Assembly (NCBI GenBank): GCA_030685235.1 | Contig: MU839115.1 | Coordinates: 248,001 to 312,000 of the forward strand | Origin: Copromyces sp. CBS 386.78 | Lineage: Eukaryota > Ascomycota > Sordariomycetes > Sordariales > Sordariaceae | Reading direction: 5' to 3' | Length of the DNA stretch: 64,000 bases | Shown here: piece after piece, positions 54,815-64,000 of the stretch | Layout: each line of letters opens with the position of its first letter | Numbering within the stretch: position 1 is the first letter of the stretch | The notes under the pieces: model-generated | The model's database searches: none | Seen by the model: the letters and a program-made list of their open reading frames with translations, nothing else | What the model was told of the DNA's origin: nothing | Translations under genes and position numbers: made by a program

Positions 54815-56391
54815 TCAAAGCAGACCCTGCTTCTGCAAATCAAGATAGACCTTCTCCGGCATGACATTGCCCTCAGCGTCCTCCATCTGCACGATCGAAC
54901 CCTCATCCACGTTGGTCTTTCTCGAATCACTTTGAATCTTGTTCCAGAGCCTCACCGCCTCCTCTATAGACGTGATGTCTCGGAACAGATGTGTGTTTGT
55001 GATACCCAGACGCTTCAGATTGGTGATGTGATTCGTCTCGTTGAAGTGCTTGTCAAAAGCACGCCGACCGCGGTAGACGAAGTTGCCACAGATCTCGCAG
55101 GGGAATTCCTGACCTAGACCGTGCAACCTGTAGAGCCAGAAAGGAATCGGCTTTCCGTCCCAGGCCAATGGTAGCTTGAGCGGGTTGTAGATCTTGTCGT
55201 CTCCGCCATCATCCTCATCATCCTCGGCCTCCTTAGCCTGCCTTCTGAACGTGGTGTTGTAAAGATTCTCCAGCTCTTGTTGCCTCTCACGCTCCGTCAT
55301 GCCCTGCCTGCGTTCGACGTTCACCCTAGTGTCGTCGCGTTCCGTCTTCATGGCACTAGCAAGCTTCTTGATGCGGTACTCCCTCTCGGCGACCGCCCGC
55401 TCCTTGAGGCGATGCGCTAGAGGGGCAGCTGAGCCGTTTGTCGTACCATTGACCGAGTCTCCGTGAAGCACCGCCAGCACCTCTGCGGCCTTGATATGCT
55501 TCCTGCCTGTAAGATGGTTCTTGTAGACGTTCTCATTCTTAAACTCCTTCTCGCATGCCTCGCACCAGACCGCATCGGCGCTGCTCAGGGTCCGATTTGT
55601 CGCAGAACCCTTGGCCGCCGGCTTCTCCTTCCGCCACCCTTCAATGTCATCCTTTTCCCAGGCTGAGTCGAACTCCTTGTCCCAGCCCCCAAACACCTTT
55701 TCGAGATTTTCGAGTGGTCGCGTGCGTCGGATGAAGGATTCCAGATACTCCATCAACTCGCCGAGGTACTTGAAATATTGGTCGGTCAACTTGTCAGCCC
55801 GCTTCACTCCACCATAACCGGGTTGGAAGTTGTCGAAGACTTCAAGATATTGCATGTAGGGGAGTCGCTTCACATTCGGAAGATTGAGGTACGATTCGTG
55901 ACTGGCGTGCAAATCGAAAAAGCGACCATATGCCTCTTCGCCCGAGAACATGCTTTCCACCAAGAATGGCTGGTCGTCCCCCTGCTTCCGTGGCCTGTAC
56001 CAGTTTTCCGAGTTCTCGGCCTGCTCATTTGGGTATCGCGAGTGATGTTCCTTGATACTGGCTACTTGTTTGTAGAATTCCTCGAAGGGGTCGCCACTGC
56101 CAATCTGCAAAATCTCCTTGGAGAGTACTCCGGACTTGTCCTCGTATAGGGGAAGAAGCTCACGGGACTGGTGTTGAATCTGGTCGAGGAGTTGGGATAC
56201 CTCATGGTCGCGATTGAGACGTTCATGGATCTAGGAATGCGTCAGCACAGGGTGCGTAAGAAGGCACATGAATTGATGACAATTCGCGTGGAAGAACATA
56301 CCTGTTTTGGCTCGTCGCGCATACGGTCCGCGATGCCCTGCTCGAGGCGTTCGAGATCCTCGTGGATGTATCTCTGTTCTTCTAACAACAT
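54815..56391 (-). CDS. sf3a3: Splicing factor 3a subunit 3 (SF3a60/Prp9)
   Basis: Exon 1 (56391-56302, 30 codons) and exon 2 (56230-54815) join in phase 0 across a 71-nt intron (GTATGT donor, gctgac branch, TAG acceptor); 501 aa, the same length as human SF3A3. The N-terminus MLLEEQRYIHEDLERLEQG and HERLNRDHEVSQLLDQI is typical. A matrin-type C2H2 finger is near 252-275 (WCEACEKEFKNENVYKNHL), and the C-terminal finger near 410-440 (FPCEICGNFVYRGRRAFDKH). SF3a60 is part of U2 snRNP and is needed for prespliceosome assembly in the nucleus. It diverges from the eIF4AIII gene across 547 bp. Confidence 0.95.
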
Positions 56392-56938
56392 GTTGGCAGA
56401 TTTTGAACCCTCAAAGTCCCCTAATAAATAAGAAGTGAAAGTGCGCGTAGAAGAGCCGGACCTGTCGCGCCGGATGAAGAAGAATGGGGAGTGGGAAAGC
56501 TAGGATGATGCCTAGAATCGAGGTTGTTGAGACGTGCTTTTTCGGCGCCACCAATTGCTTGAACGAAGTCCAGAAAAACAGCAAGGAAACACGTCGCGGC
56601 AGGCAAAAAGCTCCCCGGCAAGGCCTTGGCACAATCCGCCAACTGCCCTGTCAAAGATCCCCGCTGTTCCATCAAATAAGGTTGGCCGACGTTCTGCCGG
56701 AGCGGACCTTGGCGACTTTTTTTGACGGAAAGCTCCACTCCAGGGCCGCCACACGTCCATCGCATCCATCGTCAATCACTGTCGCGCTTGGTACAGTGAG
56801 CTGTTTTGTCTCGGATGCAAACAATTTCCAACAAGTCAACACTTCAACAGCATCGTCAACATCCGCATCCACAACGTCGCAGCCTCGACCCCGACGCACC
56901 CCGGAATTCTCTCAATCTCGACCACATAATCGCCCAAC
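56392..56938. promoter_or_regulatory. Bidirectional promoter of SF3a60 and eIF4AIII
   Basis: Two divergent RNA-processing genes start 547 bp apart. No canonical TATA element stands out. The right half is CT/CA-rich as in Neurospora leaders. Shared control is inferred from arrangement and function, not shown. Confidence 0.5.
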
Positions 56939-58273
56939 ATGGCTGACGGCGGTATCGATCGCAAGGCCGATGAGAAGATTCAGTTCTCCACCTCCAAGGA
57001 GGTTACGGTTCATCCGACTTTCGAGTCGATGTCCCTGAAGGGTACGTCTTGTCGCATCGTATTTTTGGGGTTATCACGGCTCTTCTGATCTGACTGAAAC
57101 TGACTGGTCTCGAAAACAGAGTCTCTCCTCCGTGGTATCTACGCCTACGGATATGAGTCCCCCTCCGCTGTCCAGTCCCGCGCCATCGTTCAGATCTGCA
57201 AGGGTCGCGACACCATCGCCCAAGCCCAGTCCGGTACCGGTAAAACGGCCACTTTCTCGATCTCTATGCTTCAGGTCATCGACACCGCCGTCCGCGAGAC
57301 CCAGGCCCTCGTCCTGTCCCCGACCCGCGAACTTGCGACCCAGATTCAGAGCGTTGTGATGGCTTTGGGAGACTACATGAACGTCCAGTGCCATGCTTGC
57401 ATTGGTGGCACCAACGTCGGAGAGGACATTCGCAAGCTCGACTATGGTCAGCATATTGTTTCCGGTACCCCTGGTCGTGTTGCCGACATGATTCGCCGCC
57501 GCCATCTCCGCACCAGACACATCAAGATGCTGGTTCTCGATGAAGCGGATGAGCTCCTCAACCAGGGTTTCCGCGAGCAGATTTACGATGTATACCGCTA
57601 TCTTCCGCCTGCCACCCAAGTCGTTGTCGTCTCCGCCACTCTCCCTTACGATGTGCTCGACATGACCACCAAGTTCATGACCGACCCCGTTCGTATCCTG
57701 GTCAAACGTGACGAGTTGACCCTCGAGGGCCTGAAGCAGTACTTCATCGCTGTGGAGAAGGAGGACTGGAAGTTCGATACCCTTTGCGATCTCTACGACA
57801 CCCTTACCATCACACAAGCCGTTATTTTCTGCAACACCCGCCGGAAGGTCGACTGGTTGACCGACAAGATGCGCGAGGCCAACTTCACCGTCAGCAGCAT
57901 GCACGGTGATATGCCTCAGAAGGAGAGAGACAGCATTATGCAGGATTTCAGACAGGGCAACAGCAGAGTGCTTATCTCGACCGATGTTTGGGCCCGTGGT
58001 ATCGATGTTCAACAGGTCAGCCTGGTCATCAACTACGACCTCCCCAGCAACCGTGAAAACTACATCCATCGTATCGGTCGTTCGGGCAGATTCGGTCGCA
58101 AGGGTGTCGCCATCAACTTCGTTACTAGCGAGGACGTGCGTATCCTGCGTGATATCGAGTGTAAGTTTGAACAATCTACCCTCAGCCGTCTTCTTTTCCT
58201 AACGAGAGATACAGTGTACTACTCGACCCAGATCGATGAGATGCCCATGAACGTTGCCGATCTTATTTCTTAA
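56939..58273 (+). CDS. fal-1: DEAD-box RNA helicase FAL1/eIF4AIII
   Basis: Exons 56939-57041, 57120-58160 and 58215-58273 with introns of 78 and 54 nt give 400 aa, the length of fungal FAL1. Motifs: Walker A AQSGTGKT (70-77), PTREL, TPGR, DEAD (175-178), SAT (206-208), ARGID and [11 protein letters not shown]. The end, [18 protein letters not shown], is diagnostic for the eIF4A/FAL1 group, and the N-terminus [13 protein letters not shown] matches FAL1 rather than translation eIF4A. It serves in 18S rRNA maturation in yeast and as the exon-junction-complex helicase in most eukaryotes. The second intron splits the Leu codon before YYST. Confidence 0.96.
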
Positions 58274-58972
58274 GAGGCTTGAATGGGATGTTGCAGGTGC
58301 ACACTAGTTCAAGATCAAAAGGGGCAAGTCGAGTCCAGCATTACTTGGGCCACAAGAGATGGCCTCGAGAGGACAAGACTGAAGTGGGAGGAAAGGGGCA
58401 TGTCGGCGTTAAGGTACGGTAGCCTTCCAGATCCTGGTTCCTTGTACACATCTGGCTGACATATACGACAAGGACGCCTTACACAGGTTGGGAAAACATA
58501 TTTAGGCGTTAGTACGCGTACGAGAAATCAACGAGTCGTGAAAGATTCCAGGTCCGCTTGATCTGGGGATACTATGGCCATGATCTATCAGCCATGAAGT
58601 TATTCTTATGTCAGTTTTATACCTAGCGTGCAGTTTAGTAAGCGATCAGAAACACGCTCAGCCCTACCGGGCTTTATTTCACATGTTCAAGCTGAGCTGC
58701 ATACAGGTGTCTGACATTGCACAAGTGAAACAATGCTGCTGTAACATGCTGTTACAATACAAGATGAGAAATCACAGCCTAGATCGCCCATTAATACGGT
58801 AATTACGAAACGGAAATAACCCCGACGATATGTCATCATAGAAAGAGTGGAGACTCGATGACCAAGTCGACAACATCAAATGCACAACAATACCTAAGGG
58901 TGCTCAATCCGTCTCTCAACATAAAACAAACTTACCTAGTTCTTGCAACACATTTGCCCAAGAGTCAAAACA
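58274..58972. other. Intergenic spacer between eIF4AIII and the aldo/keto reductase
   Basis: About 700 bp with the helicase 3' UTR on the left and the reductase promoter on the right. Nothing else is recognisable. Confidence 0.5.
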
Positions 58973-59917
58973 ATGCCAGAAACCGTGACCGACATGTTGA
59001 GCCGCAGAGTCAAGCTCTCCAATGGCCTCTCCATCCCTCAAATCCAACTCGGCCTCTACATGATGTCTGGCCCCGAGACCACCCGCTCCGTCCGCTGGGC
59101 TCTCGGCGCCGGCTACCGCGGCTTCGACGGCGCCCAATGGTACGACAACGAGCGTGAAGCCGGCCAAGCCATCCTCTCTTTCCTGTCCTCATCCACTGAA
59201 AATACCGCTGGTCTCACCCGCGAAAACATCCACTTCACCAGCAAGCTGAAAGATAATCGCACCAACTATGACGCCGTCCGCGCGTCCATCCGCAAGTCAG
59301 TCAAGGAGTGCGGCCTCGGCTACATCGACCTATTCCTCCTGCACAGCCCGCTCGGCGGCCGCGAAGCGCGGTTGACCAGCTGGAAAGCCGTCGAGGACGC
59401 GGTGCTCGCGGGCGAGGTCAAGATGGCGGGCGTCTCGAACTACGGCGCCAAGCACATCGAGGAGCTGATGGCGACGGAGCCCAAGGTGAAGCCGGTCGTG
59501 AACCAGATCGAGTGTCACCCGTTCAACACGCAGACGGAGATCAGGGCCGCGTGCGAGAAGTACGGGATCGTCGTGGAGGCGTACGCGCCGCTAGCGAGAG
59601 GGATGCGTATGAGGGATCCCACGCTGGGTGCGGTAGCCAAGAAGCATGGAGTTACGCCCGCGCAGGTGTTGGTGAGGTGGTCTCTGCAGAAGGGGTTCGT
59701 AACTCTGCCGAAGAGTGTCAAGAAGGAGAGGTTGGTGGAGAATGCGGATGTGGGTGGGTTTGAATTGGCAGATGAGGATGTGAAGAGGTTGGATGGGTTG
59801 GATGAGAAGTTGGTTACTGATTGGTGAGCTTTCCCTTCCCTCGGGATTCTTGATGTTAATGGTGTGCTGACCCGCTGATGATTGATGGTGTATAGGGATC
59901 CTACTGATGCGGACTAG
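58973..59917 (+). CDS. Aldo/keto reductase (AKR superfamily)
   Basis: Exon 1 (58973-59823) and a 22-nt last exon (59896-59917) join across a 72-nt intron (GTGAGC donor, TATAG acceptor) to give 290 aa ending in TDWDPTDAD; ignoring the intron would stop at DW. The start MPETVTDM is the first true ATG; ten more codons upstream would need a TTG. The catalytic tetrad is Asp52, Tyr57, Lys91 and His124 (FDGAQWYDNE, HFTSKLK, LLHSP). VSNYGAKHIEEL, NQIECHPFNTQ and LPKSVKKERLVEN are the usual NADP(H)-binding and barrel strands. It should reduce aldehydes or ketones with NADPH in the cytosol; substrate unknown. Confidence 0.92.
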
Positions 59918-62409
59918 AGGCTCTCAGTCCGTGTTTACACCTTGCATGGGTATCTTTGAATCTACCAGTCACGGCACCCTCTGGCCTCAGTCTTTGGGTC
60001 ACGTTATGCAGATAAGTTCTACAAAAACACTGTATCCATTATTACTCATTCCAAGCTCTGAGTTGTCCTCGACACCATTATCCCTTCCTACTTGCTTGCC
60101 ATGTAGGTACATGTCTTTTTTCCTTGAGGTGGTGATAAGGCCCCGGCCCTACTCGAAAACCGCAAGTTGACGGAGTCTCCTCCGAGGTGGACCCCTCCTG
60201 GTCTGAACTCTCACTTACTTAGGTAGCAGAGCACACTGATCGCGGAAAAAGATATCCATATCAAGGAAACAGACGCTCGGCTTACGCCGTCACTCACAAC
60301 GTATCAACCGGCCAAGTCCGGCCTCCATTGCCGAAATATCACCGTCAGGGGATGATGGGTTTAGTCTGGGCGTTGATACGAGTCGAAAGGGAGTGATTCG
60401 TGCATTTTCAACCCACATCTGGCACCGTTCACAAATGTGGATGATGGGTGCATGTGTAGCCATCCGGGGCTACTGGACTACTCGTCAGGGCTAGAATCGC
60501 CTCAGTCTGACCCCGCGTTTCTAGCCCAGACGAGTAGGCTGGCTTACAGGTATGTATGTAATATACGTAGTGAAAGACCTTTGACATGAGCGGTGAAGAT
60601 CATCCGAAATCCAGGCGGCTTTGGGCAAAAGAGGAAGGTGATTCAATGTTCTGGGCGGGACAGTGAGCTGTTTCACCAGCTTAAAATGCCGTGTACCACA
60701 TAAAATGCACGGAGTGTGGTTGGCGTTACCTCACCCCGACCCCAAAAATAAAGGCCAGAGTGAGGTGCTGATCAAGAAAACCAGGTTCAGCAAAATGATC
60801 AGGTAGTTCAACGTTCACGATGCAGTGAAACGTTGTAGGAACTCAGATTGTCGGACTAAGTCACCCGAAGCTACGGTGAAATTTTCTGCTGTGATGCAGC
60901 ACCTAGCACCAGGCTCTTTCAAGCGTTGCCGCCAACATAACTGGGGCCCCGCAGATAAGATCGTCACCACCAGAACTTCTCGATGCCCTACCAGATCCTC
61001 CGAGATTTTGGGAGTCTCAATGCGTCTGCCACGCGCCATTGGTTATCAACGCCATGTGGTTGCGTTCTTCAGCACATCACCTCGAATGATCTGGAGAACT
61101 GGTTCCTTGTCTCTCTGTCTCCCCCTGATTCGCGCCAGTTCTGGACGTGCCTTCGACTCTGGGCTGCGGTCAAGACAGGAGCTGGCGTTTACATATCTCG
61201 GACAACTCGTGGCGGTCCACAATCACAAGTTCCAAACTCCAAAAAAAGATTTCCACTTCCCCGCAAGCTAAACCCCATCAAAACCCCAGTGTCCCCCATA
61301 ACGGTCTGGACGTCAGCGGCTTTCAGTGGCTGGGTTAAGGTGGAAAGCCTATGCGGGGCCGCTGCGGGAAGTAGTCCCCTGAACAAAACATGGAATACCA
61401 TTGGGCCAGTTGGCCTGGGGAAACCGCGAGCACATGTTATCCCTGTCCTATTCAGAAAGTTTCCCCAGACACACCCCCAGAGTGCCCAAGCCCGAGCCAG
61501 GTTCTCCTCACTTGTTGATCAACCGCCAAGTCTCGCCCTCTTCTTGGTGTCGGAGCTTGTCGAGCTTAAAAGATATCAAACAACTGTCAAAGCAAGCAAA
61601 GCTTCTCCTTGGCAAGCCATTCCCGTCGGCCAAGAGCGGTAACATTGGCTCCCCCATTCTACCAAGATATTCCCCGGATTGGCATCGCTTGAGGACGAAA
61701 GGCAAGCTGACTGATGCCAAGATGGAGGAGGCTACCAGATGAAGTAAAGATGGGGGAGGATTACTAGGAAAAGGCTTATCTGGACAACGAGCGCATACGA
61801 CTGTCCGGCAGCAAGAGTGTTGTATCGGTTGCTTTGATATCATTCCCACCCATTCTGGGACATCAACCCCCCGGCCGGCTGTTCTTCGGCTTTCTCTCGA
61901 CCGTTGATGACTGGGCATGGGGAACGTGTTGGCATGCGGGGGATTGATTGCCTGCACATCCCTACCGGAATCTTCAAGGCACCTACCTGTTTGGTAGGTC
62001 TGGCAGATGGCTGGTACTACCACCCCAGGCACGCCGGTATCCATCTTTGTATGGATGCAGGATGCCAGGTTGTGTGAAAGATAGATGCAAGGCATACACG
62101 CTCCGAAAGACTGCGGAAGCCCGTTGCATTTTTTCCCCTGCATATCCTGGATGCCTATAGTACTTTGAGACCGACCGGCGGGAAAGTGATCCAGGTTCAA
62201 ATTGGTGTCACTCCCCTCTTCTTCCGGATTCCCTTTCTTCGTCTTCTTCACACCTATCTTCTAGCTCTTTCTCCTAGAACGGTTGACAACCCTCGAGTTT
62301 TGTTCCGGCTTCAAAAAATCACACATCGTTGTGGGAGCACATATCCCAGGTATCAACACCGCGGTGATAAAATCCTTCGTTCATCCAGGTATCAAGAAGA
62401 AGCGCAACC
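59918..62409. other. Intergenic region before the carboxylate transporter
   Basis: 2.5 kb with no supported gene. It holds the second palindromic repeat (60478-60537) and, at the right, a CT-rich leader of the transporter. Frames such as 60983-61642 lack any motif. Confidence 0.5.
60478..60537. repeat. Dispersed palindromic repeat, copy 2
   Basis: Left arm ctactcgtcagggctagaa (60478-60496) and right arm (60519-60537) are inverted copies with one mismatch at 60487. The loop, containing cgcctcagtctgacccc, resembles the loop of copy 1 at 15125-15177 (cgcccttcagaccca), so the two share ancestry beyond the arms. Confidence 0.85.
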
Positions 62410-64000
62410 ATGGAATCAACCCACGAGCCCGCCGACCCCGTCGCCAAGGGCATCCTCCCCACCGCCCGCCAGTCATGGAAGGACCTCTTCATCTGGAAGC
62501 AGCGCGTCGTCGTGACCAACGTCTACGGCGAGACCGCAACAGAATGGGCAAAGCCCGTACCCCTCAAGAACCCCATCAGCCTGATGGCTCAGCTGTCTGG
62601 ACGTGACTGGCTCAATTTTGTTGTCGGTTTCGCCGCCTGGAGTGCTGACGCCTTTGACTTCCACGCCTTGTCGATCCAGCAGGTCAAGCTGGCGGACTAC
62701 TATGGCGTCAGCAAAACTTCAGTATCGACAGCAATCACCTTGACATTGTTACTTAGGTCGGTTGGTGCCGCTGTCTTTGGTCTGGCTGGCGATCGATGGG
62801 GGAGAAAGTGGCCTATGGTACTGAACATGATTATATTGGGCATCTTGCAGATTGCTACAATCTACAGCTCAACTTACTCACAGTTCCTTGGTGTGAGAGC
62901 TTTGTTTGGATTGTTCATGGGTGGAGTGTAAGTTCATTTCCTTCCTCGGTATTCTGTTATCGTATATTGGGTTTGCTAACAACTCCTAATCAGGTATGGT
63001 AACGCAATCGCTATGGCCCTGGAGAACAGCCCGGTCGACGCCAGAGGTCTGATGTCCGGTATTCTCCAACAAGGTTATAGCTTTGGATATGTGTGTGCTG
63101 CGTGCGCCAACCTCGGTGTCGGTGGCGGTACCAACAGCTGGAAGACCGTATTCTGGATTGCTGCTGGTTTGTCCATCGGTGTCGGCATCATCCGCTGCTT
63201 CTTCCCCGAGTCCAAGCAGTTCCTCGAGGCGCGCAAGAAAGGCAAGGCGCAAGCCAACCCGTCTCAGTTCTGGAAGGAGACCAAGGTGATGCTTCGCCAA
63301 GAGTGGAAGATGTGTGTCTACTGCTGCATCTTGATGACTTGGTTCAACTGTGAGTTTTCTCCCCCGTTTTTTTGAACTATCGAGCCATCCTAACTGTGTC
63401 AACAGATTACAGCCACACCTCCCAAGGTACTTGAAATTCCTATCTTAATTTCCCGGCAAAAAAAAAAAAAAAAAAAAAAAGGCTTCCTCGCTAATTAATC
63501 AAAAAAACAGATTCCTACACAACATTCATGCGCACGCAGAAGGAAATGGACAACTCCGGCGCCAGCCGCGCCAGTATCATCATGAAGGCCGGCGCTTGCG
63601 GTAAGCTTAATCAAAGATCTACCACCGAAATGATGTATTTTAACTTGTGAACAAACAGTTGGCGGCACTATCATCGGCTACCTAAGCCAATACTTCGGGC
63701 GAAGACGCACCATCATCGCCTCGGCACTCATCAGCGGCTGCCTTATCCCCGCGTGGATCCTTCCCAACTCCGAGCGCGCGCTGTCCGCCACCGGCTTTTT
63801 CATGCAATTCTTCGTCCAGGGCGCCTGGGGTGTGATCCCCATCCACCTGAACGAGCTAGCTCCCCCCGCCTTCCGCTCCTCGTTCCCCGGCATCACGTAC
63901 CAGGTCGGTAACATGGTGTCGTCCCCGTCTGCGCAGATCGTCAACGCCGTGTCGGAAAAGGTCCATATCATCAGCCATACCGGCAAGATGGTTGAGGCGT
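62410..64000 (+). CDS. jen1: JEN-type carboxylic acid (lactate/pyruvate) MFS transporter, 3' end missing
   Basis: Exons 62410-62927, 62994-63349, 63406-63426, 63511-63600 and 63659 to the edge join with consistent phase; 442 residues are visible and the stop lies outside. Introns are 66, 56, 84 and 58 nt. The third exon is only 21 nt and, with its neighbours, encodes NYYSHTSQDSYTTF, the JEN-family signature N-x2-(S/T)-H-x-(S/T)-Q-D-x3-T. Other motifs: FDFHALSIQQVKLA in span 1, GDRWGRKWPM in loop 2-3, FFPESKQFLEARKK in the central loop and SQYFGRRRTI in the second half. The family carries lactate, pyruvate or dicarboxylates with protons at the plasma membrane and is usually repressed by glucose in yeasts. 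Confidence 0.92.
63458..63480. repeat. Poly(A) tract of 23 within an intron of the carboxylate transporter
   Basis: Twenty-three consecutive A residues lie inside the 84-nt intron between the 21-nt exon and exon 4. The length may vary by strain or sequencing. Confidence 0.9.

Noticed and set aside
57074..58174. 366-aa frame on minus opposite the eIF4AIII exon 2
   Set aside because: It mirrors a strongly conserved helicase exon; long antisense frames of this kind follow from codon bias in highly expressed genes. No own motif.

Overview
This is nuclear DNA of a filamentous ascomycete, most likely Neurospora or a close Sordariaceae relative. Protein-coding genes carry short GT-AG introns of about 50-230 nt with CTAAC/CTGAC branch sites. 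Gene content and protein sequences are Neurospora-like: eIF4AIII/fal-1, B-type cyclin, URC4 and SLX1. One 4.4-kb AT-rich block carries the C-to-T scars of repeat-induced point mutation (RIP), the genome defence best known in Neurospora. All exon structures were read by eye from splice signals and frame continuity; no database search was run.

Layout from left to right. 1-5.7 kb: 5' part of a urease accessory gene (UreD, minus), diverging from RNA polymerase III subunit RPC4, then a monocarboxylate-type MFS transporter. 5.7-16 kb: a Zn2Cys6 regulator with its zinc cluster near the C-terminus, long non-coding flanks and a small three-pass membrane protein. 16-27 kb: the mitotic cyclin B gene and the calcium-regulated mitochondrial aspartate/glutamate carrier. 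27.9-32.4 kb: a RIP-destroyed DNA transposon with about 70-bp terminal inverted repeats, inserted two bases upstream of an intron-containing tRNA-Phe(GAA). 33-34.4 kb: a decayed PTH11/rhodopsin-like membrane protein. 35.6-37.6 kb: URC4 (uracil catabolism). 37.6-44.6 kb: a 7-kb stretch with no convincing gene. 44.65-50.2 kb: a 1,736-aa KDM5/Lid2-type histone H3K4 demethylase. 53-60 kb: SLX1, SF3a60 and eIF4AIII (the last two divergent from one 547-bp promoter), and an aldo/keto reductase. 62.4 kb to the end: a JEN-type carboxylate transporter cut by the window edge.

The genes do not form a cluster; this is ordinary housekeeping chromosome. The most interesting structure is in the mobile and repeat fraction. 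The RIP-inactivated element carries two convergent decayed reading frames: a Tc1/mariner (DDE_3) transposase whose two catalytic Asp positions now read Asn, and a roughly 2.8-kb frame of unknown function with a Lys/Ala-rich repeat. Two small TA-flanked MITE-like elements with different ends (198 and 426 bp) and a dispersed 53-60 bp palindrome present twice, 45 kb apart, complete the set.
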